A stretch of 64,000 bases of DNA from Weissella koreensis KCTC 3621 (GCF_000277645.1 NZ_AKGG01000012.1:152388-216387), one strand, 5' to 3'. Positions 18,617 through 27,699 are shown, numbered from the stretch's first letter. Translations and numbers: made by a program. The notes: generated by a model from the sequence alone, not told the origin.

Positions 18617-19057
18617 TTAAATATCAAAGCCTAATTCAGCTAGCTCATTTGAAATGTCATCAAAGTTATCCGTAACATCAGCATTGTATTGCTCAAAACG
18701 TTCAGTATCCCAAATTTCAAATTCATCATCTCCATAACCAATAATGGTGATGCTTTTTTGTAACAAGGCGTGTTCTTTTAAATTATTAGGTAAAACAATT
18801 CGGCCTTGCTTATCAAATTCAACCTCTGTTGCCCCAGCTAAAATAATTCGCTTAAATTGACGCACTTTTGCGTTATTTGATGGTAATTGATTCAACTTAC
18901 TCTGGTAGGTCTCCCATCCAGCCTGACTATATGCATGTAAAGAATGTTCATTCCCTTTGGTAATAACAAAACCACTTCCTAATTGATTTCGGAATTTAGC
19001 CGGAATAATTAAACGATTTTTAGAATCCAACGTATGTTGGTATGTTCCCATAAACAT
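18617..19057 (-). CDS. mraZ: Transcriptional regulator MraZ
   Basis: A 146-residue protein with two AbrB-like DNA-binding halves, each with the DxKGR-type loop ([14 protein letters not shown] near residue 12 and [12 protein letters not shown] near residue 83). MraZ forms rings and represses the division cluster from repeats in its own promoter; such repeats are visible upstream at 19133-19167. The ATG at 19057 has AAGGGA 7 nt upstream. It is the first gene of the cluster. Confidence 0.97.
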   Translation of the reverse strand: MFMGTYQHTLDSKNRLIIPAKFRNQLGSGFVITKGNEHSLHAYSQAGWETYQSKLNQLPSNNAKVRQFKRIILAGATEVEFDKQGRIVLPNNLKEHALLQKSITIIGYGDDEFEIWDTERFEQYNADVTDNFDDISNELAELGFDI

Positions 19058-19132
19058 TTAACTATCCCTTCTTTACACTTGAATTAGAGCATATTTTTAA
19101 ATTTATTAATTGCTTTTCAATATGTATAATTT

Positions 19133-19167
19133 ACCACTTTACACCACTTAATACCACTCTAAACCAC
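19133..19167 (-). promoter_or_regulatory. MraZ-box repeats in the division-cluster promoter
   Basis: The minus strand holds four GTGGT units (plus-strand ACCAC at 19133, 19143, 19153 and 19163), each separated by exactly 5 bp, giving a 10-bp period on one face of the helix. They directly precede a -10-like TATACA. This fits the direct-repeat operators of MraZ, although the unit here is GTGGT rather than the TGGG form seen in some other bacteria. Confidence 0.75.
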
Positions 19168-19304
19168 CGCCATTCACCATTCAGTGGAATAGTTTTTGCA
19201 ATTTTTTTTTAAAAGCCTATTCCTATGCGTATAATTCGGTTAAGCTCAAATGTTAAAAAACGTTTAAGAATATTTATATTCAATTAATTTTTATACGTTT
19301 TATC

Positions 19305-19339
19305 AAAAAAAGACCTAATTCTTTCTTAGAATCAGATCT
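19305..19339 (-). terminator. Terminator of the rsmE operon
   Basis: On the minus strand, AGATCTGATTCT pairs with AGAATTAGGTCT (G-U pairs allowed) around a 5-nt loop and is followed by seven T. It lies 20 bp after the stop of the small membrane-protein gene. Confidence 0.75.
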
Positions 19340-19358
19340 TGTTATAATTAATTTTCAT

Positions 19359-19745
19359 CTATTTAACTTCTTTAATTCCCCCATCAATTGGGATTTGGTC
19401 ATCAATATCAACTTCAGATTCTTGTCCCATCGTGTATGCATAAAGTTCAATAATAAAATATACAATTCCAAAATAGTATCCATATGCATCTGGAAATAGA
19501 TTTAAAACAACGCCTAGACAAAAAATAAGTGGCCAAACAATTAATAAATACCAAAATGATCCATGACGACGTAGATAAATACCCACAAAGACACTAAAAA
19601 TAATATTAATAATAAATAAGCTAATAATTACTCCCAAAATTTTTAAATTACCTGTTAATTCTTTAATAGCAAATGGGATTAACAATCCAAAAACTGGCAT
19701 TAAAATCCAAAATTTCCAGTCAGCAATCTTTTTAAATTCGCGCAT
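19359..19745 (-). CDS. Small membrane protein of unknown function
   Basis: A 128-residue protein with three to four hydrophobic spans (about residues 12-28, 33-55, 63-83 and 86-105) and a short acidic cytoplasmic tail (SEVDIDDQIPIDGG). I do not recognise a family with certainty. It follows rsmE by 12 bp and shares its direction, so it is probably the third gene of a prmA-rsmE operon that ends at the terminator near 19320. Confidence 0.7.
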   Translation of the reverse strand: MREFKKIADWKFWILMPVFGLLIPFAIKELTGNLKILGVIISLFIINIIFSVFVGIYLRRHGSFWYLLIVWPLIFCLGVVLNLFPDAYGYYFGIVYFIIELYAYTMGQESEVDIDDQIPIDGGIKEVK

Positions 19746-19757
19746 AATAGCCCCTCC

Positions 19758-20519
19758 TTATTTAATTTTAATTTGCGAATGATCTAATTCTAATGCAAAG
19801 CTCAATACACTCATGGCATACAAAGGTGCTGTTTCTGCTCGTAAAATACGCGCACCTAAACTAGCTTTTTTGAACCCTAAGTCCTCTATCCTACCTAATT
19901 CTTGCACTGAAAGGCCACCTTCAGGTCCTATCATAAAGCCAATTGATTTGGCTACCTCTGCATCTTCAATCGATTGAACTAATTGACTTTTTTCACCGGA
20001 TTTGGCACTTTCTTCCCAAGCTACCACTTTAACCATTTGATCTGGTAAATCAAGCTGTTCGATTTTTTCACAATACTGAACCGTTGGTATTCTTAAACGA
20101 TGACTCTGTTCAGCTGCCCCTTGAGCAATTTTATTTAAACGTTCGATTTTACGCGGAGCTTTGCTTCCCCAATGTGCTACCGACCAGTCCGTTTCTACTA
20201 AAATAAAATGATGTGCTCCTAATTCCGTCGCTTTTTTTATGACATCATCAGGTTTATCACCCTTTGTTAATCCTAGAATCAACGTTACTTCCACAGGCAA
20301 TTCTACAGTTTGCTCTAGAACTGGTCCCAACTTAACAATTGTTTCCATATCATCAATTGAAATCACCTCACCCACCCGAATGGTTTGCTGATCATTAAAA
20401 ACAAACTCAGCCTTTGTACCAATTTTACCACGCAAGACTTTCATCAAATGATGTTTTATGTCATCTGGTAATTTAACTAAATCATTTTCAGGTATTTCAT
20501 CTAAAAAATAACGTTGCAT
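19758..20519 (-). CDS. rsmE: 16S rRNA (uracil-1498-N3)-methyltransferase
   Basis: A 253-residue SPOUT-fold enzyme. The N-terminal PUA-like part starts MQRYFLDE and the catalytic part has the knot motifs FMIGPEGGLS and LGARILRAETAPL. I take the ATG at 20519, which has GGAG 7 nt upstream, instead of one 15 nt further upstream. It is immediately downstream of prmA, as in many Firmicutes. Confidence 0.96.
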   Translation of the reverse strand: MQRYFLDEIPENDLVKLPDDIKHHLMKVLRGKIGTKAEFVFNDQQTIRVGEVISIDDMETIVKLGPVLEQTVELPVEVTLILGLTKGDKPDDVIKKATELGAHHFILVETDWSVAHWGSKAPRKIERLNKIAQGAAEQSHRLRIPTVQYCEKIEQLDLPDQMVKVVAWEESAKSGEKSQLVQSIEDAEVAKSIGFMIGPEGGLSVQELGRIEDLGFKKASLGARILRAETAPLYAMSVLSFALELDHSQIKIK

Positions 20520-20520
20520 A

Positions 20521-21477
20521 TTATTCTCCTGCAATTTTCAAATGTGCAATTACTCCGTACCAATCACCAATCTGCATAACCTCATCAATAGCATAATTTG
20601 CATTAACCAAATTAGTTTTTATAACCTCAATCTTATCAAAATAGATACCTGATAATAAGAAATCACCACCTGGTTGCAAATATCCCTCCACTTCTGGAAT
20701 TAACGGTAGCAAAACCTCTGTTAACATATTTGCTACTACCAAATTATATTTTTCCGTTTTTGGAACACTTTTTAATAAATCACTAGCTATAACAGATACA
20801 TCTTTTGCGATCGGATTTAAATCTAAATTAGTCTGAGCTGATCGAACCGCCACTTCATCAATATCAGTGGCTAAAATATCTCCCACGCCCAATTGTTTAG
20901 CCGCAATACTCAAAACCCCAGATCCCGTCCCGACATCCAAAACGCGTTCGTTTCCCCGAACTACCATTTCTAAAGCTTGCAGCATCAATTTAGTAGTTGG
21001 ATGTGTCCCCGTTCCAAAAGCCAAACCAGGATCTAAAACAATTAATTTCTCCATTTGATCTTGGGGTGTATATTCTTCCCATTTAGGAACGATTGTTAAT
21101 TGCCGAGTTACACGAACTGGATGATAATACTTTTGCCATTCTGTTTCCCAATCCTGATCCAACACTACAATTGACGTAACAGTTCCTGGTGCAGCATCTA
21201 ATCCAAATTCATTTAGTTGTTGCACTTTGTTAGTAATTTCAAGTGTTATTTCAGGCAGATGAAGTCCAAATGCAAAGAAGCCAATGACTAATGCTCCATT
21301 TTCACGATGTTTTACATCATCCCAATCTATAAAAACAGTTGCATCATTTGGTTCAAAGTGATCAACGTCAGCAGAATCTTCAATTTGAACACCTTCAGCC
21401 CCTGCTTCCATTAAAATATTACTAACTGCATCAACTGCTTCAGTTTGAGTCTCCACTTCAATTGTGTGCCAGCTCAT
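20521..21477 (-). CDS. prmA: Ribosomal protein L11 methyltransferase
   Basis: A 318-residue SAM-dependent enzyme that methylates ribosomal protein L11. The SAM motif VLDVGTGSGVLSIAAKQLG and the acidic loop LATDIDEVAVRSA are clear, and the upstream LDPGLAFGTGTHPTT is the PrmA signature. The N-terminus (MSWHTIEVETQTEAVDAVSN) matches the family. It leads the rsmE operon. Confidence 0.97.
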   Translation of the reverse strand: MSWHTIEVETQTEAVDAVSNILMEAGAEGVQIEDSADVDHFEPNDATVFIDWDDVKHRENGALVIGFFAFGLHLPEITLEITNKVQQLNEFGLDAAPGTVTSIVVLDQDWETEWQKYYHPVRVTRQLTIVPKWEEYTPQDQMEKLIVLDPGLAFGTGTHPTTKLMLQALEMVVRGNERVLDVGTGSGVLSIAAKQLGVGDILATDIDEVAVRSAQTNLDLNPIAKDVSVIASDLLKSVPKTEKYNLVVANMLTEVLLPLIPEVEGYLQPGGDFLLSGIYFDKIEVIKTNLVNANYAIDEVMQIGDWYGVIAHLKIAGE

Positions 21478-21633
21478 CTTATTTTCCTCACTTAATTTAA
21501 TTTAATAATATTAAGAATATCATATCATTCTATTTAATACATTCTGAATTTTAAAGATAAAATTATCCTTTAATATTTTACTTAACTTTTAAACCATTTT
21601 ATTTTCTATCAATTTAAAATAATATTTTATTTA

Positions 21634-21672
21634 AAAATAAAAGCCCGAATGTCAAATTGACATTCAAGGCCC
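21634..21672 (-). terminator. Terminator of the lysine permease gene
   Basis: On the minus strand GGCCTTGAATGTCAA pairs with TTGACATTCGGGC and runs into TTTTATTTTT. It lies about 55 bp after the permease stop codon. Confidence 0.85.
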
Positions 21673-21726
21673 ATCTAAGGAAAATAATTCCTTATTTTAT
21701 TTATAATAATATTTCAAACATTAAGC

Positions 21727-23202
21727 CTATTTTTTAGCTTCACCAACAGCTCCTAAATCAATTTCTTCTAATTTTCTTAGTTTAGATTTATTTTTAATCT
21801 TATATCCAAAATATAAAAGCAAAAATAAAGGAATTGCCATATAGGTGGTAATAATACCTTCCCAGTTCCACTCGGAAATTTTTCCATGAAAGGCACTTAA
21901 ATCTTGTCCGACTACGACAACAATACTCAAGAACAATGCTAGCAATGGACCGATCGGGAACCATTTAGCATGATATTTCAATTCATGAACTGAATGGTTT
22001 TGACGGTGTAGGGCTCGACGGAAACGATAATGTGAAATAGCGATTCCCATCCAAGCGATAAAACCAGATAATCCAGAAGCAGCTACCAAGTAATAATAAA
22101 TATTTGGCCCCAAAATGGCAGTTAAAAATGTCAATAAACCTATAAAGACTGTTGCCAAAACTGCTGGTACTGGTATTCCTGTTTTACTATTAACTTTACT
22201 AAAAATTTTCGGTGCTAACTTAGTTTCACCCATTGACCATAACATTCTTGATGATGCATATAGGCCAGAATTAGCAGCTGAAATAACGGCCGTCAAGATC
22301 ACAGCATTCATAATCGAAGCAGCTGCAGCAAATCCAGCACGTTTAAATACCAAGGTAAAGGGTGACATCGCAATATTACTTTCTGATGACCGTAATAAAT
22401 TTGGATCTTTGTAATAAATGATGGCCCCAATGATAAAGATAGCTAAAATATAAAATATCAAGATTCGCCAAAATACTTGTCGAATCGCCTTTGGAATAGA
22501 CTTAGTTGGGTTTTCTGATTCACCAGCTGTAATTCCAATTAATTCAGTTCCTTGAAATGAGAATCCTGCAACCATAAAGACAGCTAAAATCCCATTAATT
22601 CCGCCTACAAATCCATGTTTACCACCAGCACTCAAATTATGAGCTACATCTGGCTGATAAGTGAAAGCTCCAAATATCATTAAGGCTCCAATAATCAAGA
22701 AAGCAATAACTGCAATCACCTTGACCATCGACATCCAAAATTCTGTTTCACCATATGCTTTAGCCGAAAGTAAATTGATTGATGTAATTAAAACTAATAC
22801 TAATGCTGACCAAATCCAAGATGGAACATTAGGTAACCAAAAGCCCATTACCACACCCACAGTAGCTGCTTCAACTGCAACTGTGATGGCCCAATTAAAC
22901 CAATAATTCCACCCCATAGCAAATCCAAGGGCCGGTTCAACATACTGATCGGCATAAACCGAAAATGATCCCGAAACTGGATTGTTAGTTGCCATCTCAC
23001 CCAAAGAAGTCATTAGGAAGAAAACCATAATTCCCATAACCCCATATGCAGTTAACGCTCCTAGAGGGCCGGCTTGCGAAATTGTAGCTCCAGAAGTAAC
23101 AAATAAGCCTGTTCCTAATGTTCCTCCTAATGAAATCATCGACAAATGTCGTGTTTTCATGGTTCGCTTAAGCTTTTGCGGACTATCACCATTATCTGAC
23201 AT
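21727..23202 (-). CDS. lysP: APC-family lysine permease
   Basis: A 491-residue amino acid permease with about 12 membrane spans. The opening MKTRHLSMISLGGTLGTGLF is the substrate-binding helix 1 motif of the amino acid transporter (LysP/GabP) group, and FQGTELIGITAGESENP matches LysP-like proteins. Lysine as substrate is supported by the lysine riboswitch that precedes the gene. The ATG at 23202 has GGAG 8 nt upstream; the longer frame from 23253 reaches into the riboswitch terminator region. The transcript ends at a hairpin at 21634-21672. Confidence 0.9.
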   Translation of the reverse strand: MSDNGDSPQKLKRTMKTRHLSMISLGGTLGTGLFVTSGATISQAGPLGALTAYGVMGIMVFFLMTSLGEMATNNPVSGSFSVYADQYVEPALGFAMGWNYWFNWAITVAVEAATVGVVMGFWLPNVPSWIWSALVLVLITSINLLSAKAYGETEFWMSMVKVIAVIAFLIIGALMIFGAFTYQPDVAHNLSAGGKHGFVGGINGILAVFMVAGFSFQGTELIGITAGESENPTKSIPKAIRQVFWRILIFYILAIFIIGAIIYYKDPNLLRSSESNIAMSPFTLVFKRAGFAAAASIMNAVILTAVISAANSGLYASSRMLWSMGETKLAPKIFSKVNSKTGIPVPAVLATVFIGLLTFLTAILGPNIYYYLVAASGLSGFIAWMGIAISHYRFRRALHRQNHSVHELKYHAKWFPIGPLLALFLSIVVVVGQDLSAFHGKISEWNWEGIITTYMAIPLFLLLYFGYKIKNKSKLRKLEEIDLGAVGEAKK

Positions 23203-23260
23203 AAAAAGTCTCCTATCCTTTTCTTCATAACACAATATAGTATATTTAAACAAATAAAAA

Positions 23261-23509
23261 GCCTACGAAATACTATGTAAGAGTGTTACATAACGTTTCG
23301 CAGACTTATTTAAAGTCAATTCGATAGGAATCATCGATAAGCGCTCCGTAATGTATCATTACGACAATCTAGTTGCTATTAACACCTAGACCAATGAAAA
23401 ATATGTCTATTTTCCATTTCGGCAATATCCCCTTTCTTTAGTCTCTAAGCCTACCAGCTCCGCTAAATAATGATGTCAATTGCGACCTCTAATCTTTATT
23501 CGTTTATAA
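23261..23509 (-). promoter_or_regulatory. Lysine riboswitch (L box) with terminator
   Basis: The minus strand shows lysine-riboswitch landmarks in order: AGAGGTCGCA near 23490, GCGGAGCTGGTAGGC, AAGGGGATATTGCCGAA near 23420, and a closing GGAGCGCTTATC near 23340. A strong terminator follows (GTCTGCGAAA... TTTCGTAGGC, 23261-23304) with a T tract. Bound lysine should favour the terminator and shut off the permease. It is a transcriptional-type switch because the terminator precedes the ribosome-binding site. Confidence 0.88.
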
Positions 23510-23515
23510 TAGCAA

Positions 23516-23544
23516 ATTATACTTTGCTATATAATATATGTCAA
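23516..23544 (-). promoter_or_regulatory. Consensus promoter of the lysine riboswitch transcript
   Basis: Minus-strand TTGACA (23539-23544) and TATAAT (23516-23521) are separated by exactly 17 bp, a full consensus sigma-A promoter. It starts the riboswitch leader near 23509. Confidence 0.88.
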
Positions 23545-23558
23545 TTATTAAATAATTA

Positions 23559-23918
23559 TTACTTTTGACTAATTCCAAAAATCATCGCAACAATCAATAT
23601 CAGCAAAACTAATGATGTAATCCACATGTAAGTCCAATCTTTAACCTTCATAAAAGCAAACACAGAGGTTAAAACTCGTATCACTGGTGTTAGAATTAGG
23701 ACAAACAGTCCACCCATAAGCCATGCATTGGGCTGTAGCACTAAAATTCCACTTAAAATTTTATTTAATTCAAGATATGAATAGTATGGAATAATCTCTT
23801 TATTATTCCTAAAGACTAAGAGCAAGCAACCAAATAGCATTAACCCGATAGAAATTGCTATTCCAACACGCAATATTTTACCGATAATTAATTCCAATCG
23901 ACTCATTTCATCTTTCAT
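23559..23918 (-). CDS. DUF1634 membrane protein
   Basis: A 119-residue protein with three membrane spans (about residues 12-32, 60-85 and 98-117). The IGKILRVGIAISIGLMLFG opening and the LTPVIRVLTSVFAFMKVKDW segment match DUF1634, a family nearly always encoded next to TauE/SafE-type transporters. The ATG overlaps the stop codon of that transporter gene here. It is probably an accessory subunit; its biochemical role is not known. Confidence 0.88.
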   Translation of the reverse strand: MKDEMSRLELIIGKILRVGIAISIGLMLFGCLLLVFRNNKEIIPYYSYLELNKILSGILVLQPNAWLMGGLFVLILTPVIRVLTSVFAFMKVKDWTYMWITSLVLLILIVAMIFGISQK

Positions 23919-24757
23919 TAGCCTATCCCCAACCCCTTCAAAATTAACTGTAACGCCATCAATAACACAAATGGTATAAAAATTTGGCGAATTAACTTAG
24001 CTGGTAAATGTTGCATTAATCGAGCTCCAATGGAAGACCCTACGATAATTCCTAAAGCAATTGGTACTGCAATTACTGGCTGAATCATCCCACTGAAAAA
24101 ATAAATCACAGCCGAGGCCGCTGCAGTAACTCCCATCATTAGATTAGAAGTTGACGTTGAAGGCTTAAGTGGCATTTTCATTACGCCATCCATCGCCATA
24201 ACTTTGAAAGCACCTGAGCCAATTCCAAGCAAGCCAGATGCAATACCAGCTCCAAACATAACGGCTGCTCCCCCTGGAACATTCTTCAAAGAATAACTTA
24301 CATATTTTTTAGTGTTTTTATCATAATATGATCCATTTAATTGTAGTTTTTCAGCTAAATCATCATGATTAACCTCAATTTTTTCATAATTTTTTGCCCG
24401 TAATTTCTTCCACATATTCCAAGCTTGAAATATCAATAAAGCTCCAAATAAGAAATATAGAACTACTCCGTTAAAATAACCGGTTAATAAAGCCCCGATT
24501 AATGCTCCAACAGTAGTAAATATTTCTAAAAACATGGCAACTCTAAGGTTTAAAACATCATCTTTTAAAAATGCAATGGATGAACCAGAAGAAGTTGCGA
24601 TAACCGCAATAATTGATGCTGCAATTGCATATTTAATATCAACACCCATTAAGGTTAACGCCGGCGTTATTAAAATACCCCCACCTAATCCTAAAATGGA
24701 ACCTATTAAGCCTGCAATAACACCAACTAATAACATTATCATTGCTTGTGTAAGCAT
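23918..24757 (-). CDS. TSUP (TauE/SafE) family transporter
   Basis: A 279-residue membrane protein with about eight spans and the duplicated TSUP motifs GLIGSILGLGGGILITP (residues ~16-32) and GIASGLLGIGSGAFKV (residues ~168-183). Members export sulfite, sulfoacetate or other small organic anions; the substrate here cannot be told. GAGGA lies at good spacing before the ATG at 24757. It is followed, with overlap, by a DUF1634 partner. Confidence 0.9.
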   Translation of the reverse strand: MLTQAMIMLLVGVIAGLIGSILGLGGGILITPALTLMGVDIKYAIAASIIAVIATSSGSSIAFLKDDVLNLRVAMFLEIFTTVGALIGALLTGYFNGVVLYFLFGALLIFQAWNMWKKLRAKNYEKIEVNHDDLAEKLQLNGSYYDKNTKKYVSYSLKNVPGGAAVMFGAGIASGLLGIGSGAFKVMAMDGVMKMPLKPSTSTSNLMMGVTAAASAVIYFFSGMIQPVIAVPIALGIIVGSSIGARLMQHLPAKLIRQIFIPFVLLMALQLILKGLGIG

Positions 24758-24782
24758 TTTTAATCCTCATTTTCTTTACTCG

Positions 24783-24819
24783 AAAAAACAAGAGATTTGG
24801 AACAATTCCAAACCTCTTG
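24783..24819 (-). terminator. mreC terminator
   Basis: On the minus strand CAAGAGGTTTGGAA pairs with TTCCAAATCTCTTG around a 3-nt loop, then TTTTTT. It lies about 30 bp after mreC and ends the mreBC transcript before the TSUP gene. Confidence 0.9.
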
Positions 24820-24847
24820 TAATTAATTTCAATGATCAAGTATGTAG

Positions 24848-25696
24848 TTACTTCTGAATAGCAACAGAAACAACTGGAATATTATTGAAATTCATTGAAG
24901 GTTTGATATAGATTTTCTTTGACAAACCATAATCATTCGCTTCAACTGAGCTAACTGTTCCAACAAATAATCCTGCTGGAGTAACTCCGCCTAATCCTGA
25001 TGTAGTAACTTTATCTCCAGGTTTGATTTCAACATCTGAAGTAACATATTCCATTAAAATTTTATTCTTAGTCTGATTAAATCCAGTAATTAGTCCATCA
25101 ACCATTTGTCCCTTGTCAGTTGCAATACGAATCGCAAATCGATTTGCGGTTTGACTATTATCTGACAACAATTCAACCTTTGAACTGGTATTTGAAACCT
25201 GTGAAATTCGACCAACCAAACCACCTGACCCCATGACTGGCATATTCTTCTTAATTCCAGCATTTGAACCCTGATCAATCACCAGTTGAGTTTGCCAATT
25301 TACAGGTGAACGTGAAATAACCGAGGCATTCACTAAGGAATAGTCTGTTAATGTATCTGTTAATTTAAGTTGATCTTTTAACGCTTTATTTTCTGAGCGC
25401 ATAACTTGTAGTTGAACTTTAGCTTGTGCTAATTCGTCCACCTTCGCACTCATTTGTTTATTTTCTTGATAGGTACTAATTAGATTATCAATACTGTTAA
25501 AACCATGTTGTACACCACCAACTGGAATGGACACCGTATTGGAAATCCAACTAGTAACATCGTTTAACATTCGATTTGGCATTGATGGTCCTTTATCAGA
25601 ACGCAATGAATACGAACTAAATGTCAAAACACCTAGAGTCAAAATTGTAATAATAACCCCAATTACTAATCGTCGTGCCGTAAATATTTTTTTCAT
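24848..25696 (-). CDS. mreC: Rod shape-determining protein MreC
   Basis: A 282-residue bitopic protein with one N-terminal span (RRLVIGVIITILTLGVLTFS), a coiled coil (about residues 70-110) and the beta-rich extracellular domain (VNWQTQLVIDQGSNAGIKKN, GLVGRISQVSNTSSKVELL, DKVTTSGLGGVTPAGLFVG). It links MreB to peptidoglycan synthases. It follows mreB by 54 bp; a terminator comes right after it where mreD would normally be. Confidence 0.95.
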   Translation of the reverse strand: MKKIFTARRLVIGVIITILTLGVLTFSSYSLRSDKGPSMPNRMLNDVTSWISNTVSIPVGGVQHGFNSIDNLISTYQENKQMSAKVDELAQAKVQLQVMRSENKALKDQLKLTDTLTDYSLVNASVISRSPVNWQTQLVIDQGSNAGIKKNMPVMGSGGLVGRISQVSNTSSKVELLSDNSQTANRFAIRIATDKGQMVDGLITGFNQTKNKILMEYVTSDVEIKPGDKVTTSGLGGVTPAGLFVGTVSSVEANDYGLSKKIYIKPSMNFNNIPVVSVAIQK

Positions 25697-25750
25697 TACA
25701 ATACCCTTTTTTCAGTTCCACTTTCTTAAGCGAATCCGGCCCCTCCAGGA

Positions 25751-26755
25751 TTAATTGTTTTTCATTGCATCAATTGACTTCAACGCTTCTCCAGTACCGA
25801 TCGCCACAGCTTCCAATGGATCATTCGCAATAAACACCGGCACTTTAGTCTGTTCTGAGATCACTTCATCAATATTTTTTAACAAAGCGCCCCCCCCAGT
25901 CAGTACAATTCCATGATCAATAATATCGGCTGCAATTTCAGGTGAAGTTTCTTCTAGGGTTTCTTTAATCGCAATAATAATTTCTGCGATCACATCACGT
26001 ATAGATGTAGCCACATCCACGGCCGTAATTTCGATTGTTTTAGGCAAACCAGTCACTAAATCACGTCCCCGAGCACTACTTGATGGCATTTCTTTTGCAG
26101 ATTCAATATCAGCTGATCCGATTTCCATCTTTAAGCGTTCTGCTGTCTGTTCCCCAATCAAAACTGAGTACTTTTGGCGAATATATGATGCAATTGATTC
26201 ATCTAACCGATCACCCGCTAAACGAATCGAACGAGATGAAACAATCCCCCCAAGTGAGATCGTCGCAACATCAGTTGTTCCACCACCCATATCAACGACC
26301 ATTGAACCAGTTGGCTCTGATACAGGCAATCCAGCACCTACAGCAGCAGCAAATGGTTCCTCAATTACATAAGCATCTCTGGCACCAGCTACCCGAGCAG
26401 CATCAATCACAGCTCGTTTTTCAACTGCCGTTACACCTGAAGGAACTCCTACAGTAACATAAGGTTTTGAACCATAACCCGATAATGCAGTTCCTAAATA
26501 ATGTTTGAGCATTTCTACCGTGGTGTCGTAATCAGCAATTACACCATCGCGCATTGGACGAATAGCATTAATTGATCCAGGAGTACGTCCAAGCATATCT
26601 TTGGCAGCAGACCCCACAGCAACAACCTTATTTGTTTTCTTATTTCTTGCTACAACGGTGGGTTCTCGAAGTACAATACCCTTCCCCTCAATGTAGACAA
26701 GTGTATTAACAGTTCCTAAATCGATTCCTACATTTCGAGTTCCAAATGAAAACAC
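25751..26755 (-). CDS. mreB: Actin-like cell shape protein MreB
   Basis: An actin-fold ATPase that guides lateral wall synthesis. Visible motifs are [26 protein letters not shown], and [13 protein letters not shown]. The start is uncertain: I use GTG at 26755, which gives the usual FSFGTRN beginning and has GGTGA six bases upstream; another GTG at 26764 is in frame. It leads mreC; a promoter-like TTGGAA-18-TAAAAT lies upstream around 26810-26840. Confidence 0.95.
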   Translation of the reverse strand: MFSFGTRNVGIDLGTVNTLVYIEGKGIVLREPTVVARNKKTNKVVAVGSAAKDMLGRTPGSINAIRPMRDGVIADYDTTVEMLKHYLGTALSGYGSKPYVTVGVPSGVTAVEKRAVIDAARVAGARDAYVIEEPFAAAVGAGLPVSEPTGSMVVDMGGGTTDVATISLGGIVSSRSIRLAGDRLDESIASYIRQKYSVLIGEQTAERLKMEIGSADIESAKEMPSSSARGRDLVTGLPKTIEITAVDVATSIRDVIAEIIIAIKETLEETSPEIAADIIDHGIVLTGGGALLKNIDEVISEQTKVPVFIANDPLEAVAIGTGEALKSIDAMKNN

Positions 26756-27003
26756 AACAATCACCCACTTTTCTCTATAATCTGATCTTATCCAATAATA
26801 GTTTAAATTTTATCACAAATATGACTTGTCTTCCAATTAAATATCATAATAATTATGCTAGCTTGTAAACTTATTCTACACCGTTTATGAAGCACAAACT
26901 ATCCCCAATGTTAACGACCTTTTTTAGACTGATTTTACTATCAAAATTAAGTCTATAATTATTAAACTAATTCCAGGATAATATAATTGTAATTCGCACC
27001 TAA

Positions 27004-27420
27004 CTATTGATTAAAAATTGATGTATCAAAATTCCATAATTCCATAATTGTTCTTACGTCATAATGTAATGAAAAACTGCAATAGTCTACTTGACTGATG
27101 ATAATGAAGTCTTGTACGTGAATTTGCATTAAGGTTCCACAAATTGCAATTTGGCGAGCCGTTTTTAGATCCGATTGTGATGGCGCTAAATTTCCGCTAG
27201 GATGATTATGTATTAAAATCAAAGCATAAGCATTTAAGGCAATGGCATTTCGAAATACATCACGTGGATGAATTTGGACATTAGCCAAGCTTCCTTTAGC
27301 GACACAAAAATCGCCAATAATTTGTGCTTGTGTATTGAGATAGACAGCCCAACACTCCTCTTGTGGTTCTGATCCTAACTTTATTTGATATTGTTGGATT
27401 AATTTATTTGTTTTTCCCAT
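27004..27420 (-). CDS. RadC-like JAB-domain protein, short form
   Basis: A 138-residue protein that is almost only the JAB/MPN metallo-domain of RadC: a glutamate in QEECWAVYLN, then HPRDVFRNAI and the H-x-H...S...D metal motif HNHPSGNLAPSQSD. The N-terminal helix-hairpin-helix part of full RadC (UPF0758) is missing, and the usual DH of the later LDHIII motif reads QDFIII here. The ATG at 27420 has GGAGGG at ideal spacing, so the short form looks like the real gene rather than a truncation. Its function is unknown; the mreB neighbourhood is the normal site for radC. Confidence 0.85.
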   Translation of the reverse strand: MGKTNKLIQQYQIKLGSEPQEECWAVYLNTQAQIIGDFCVAKGSLANVQIHPRDVFRNAIALNAYALILIHNHPSGNLAPSQSDLKTARQIAICGTLMQIHVQDFIIISQVDYCSFSLHYDVRTIMELWNFDTSIFNQ

Positions 27421-27527
27421 TATTATCCCTCCGGTTAACAATCATTTTTATACACATTAGTAAGGATCGAGAAAATATATTTTATCCAAAATAAAAATAA
27501 ATTTATGCTATAATTATAGTCGTATTT

Positions 27528-27611
27528 GCCACTGTGGCGGAACTGGTAGACGCGCATCGTTCAGATCGATGTGAGAGTATTCTCGTGCAGGTTCGACTCC
27601 TGTCAGTGGCA
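27528..27611 (+). tRNA. tRNA-Leu (CAG anticodon)
   Basis: The acceptor stem GCCACTG pairs with CAGTGGC, the anticodon loop TTCAGAT is framed by CATCG/CGATG, the long class II variable arm is GAGAGTATTCTC, and the T arm carries GGTTCGACTCC. The loop reads CAG, so it decodes CUG leucine codons. CCA is not encoded. A TATAAT-like box lies at 27509-27514. Phage debris directly downstream suggests its 3' end served as an attachment site. Confidence 0.96.
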
Positions 27612-27626
27612 TATATTAAAATATAT

Positions 27627-27679
27627 AATAGCTTATAAACACTGATTAAACGGCGTTTGTAAGCTATTTATTTTTTTAT
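27627..27679 (+). terminator. tRNA-Leu terminator
   Basis: AATAGCTTATAAAC pairs with GTTTGTAAGCTATT (one G-U) around a 14-nt loop and is followed by a T-rich run. It would end the tRNA-Leu transcript. Confidence 0.75.
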
Positions 27680-27680
27680 C

Positions 27681-27699
27681 GTAGCACTCTTGTAGCACT
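27681..27699. repeat. 11-bp-period direct repeat, possible integrase arm sites
   Basis: GTAGCACT occurs at 27681-27688 and again at 27692-27699, 11 bp apart, just after tRNA-Leu. Tandem repeats of this size near a tRNA 3' end are often arm-type binding sites of tyrosine integrases. Here they would be left over from a lost prophage. Confidence 0.45.

Noticed and set aside
26080..26457. 125-codon plus-strand frame opposite mreB
   Set aside because: Gln/Leu/His-rich antisense product of a conserved gene, no start signals.
26925..26955. Hairpin between mreB and the RadC-like gene as terminator
   Set aside because: The stem is good but the 3' side on the transcribed strand is A-rich, not T-rich, so normal termination is unlikely.
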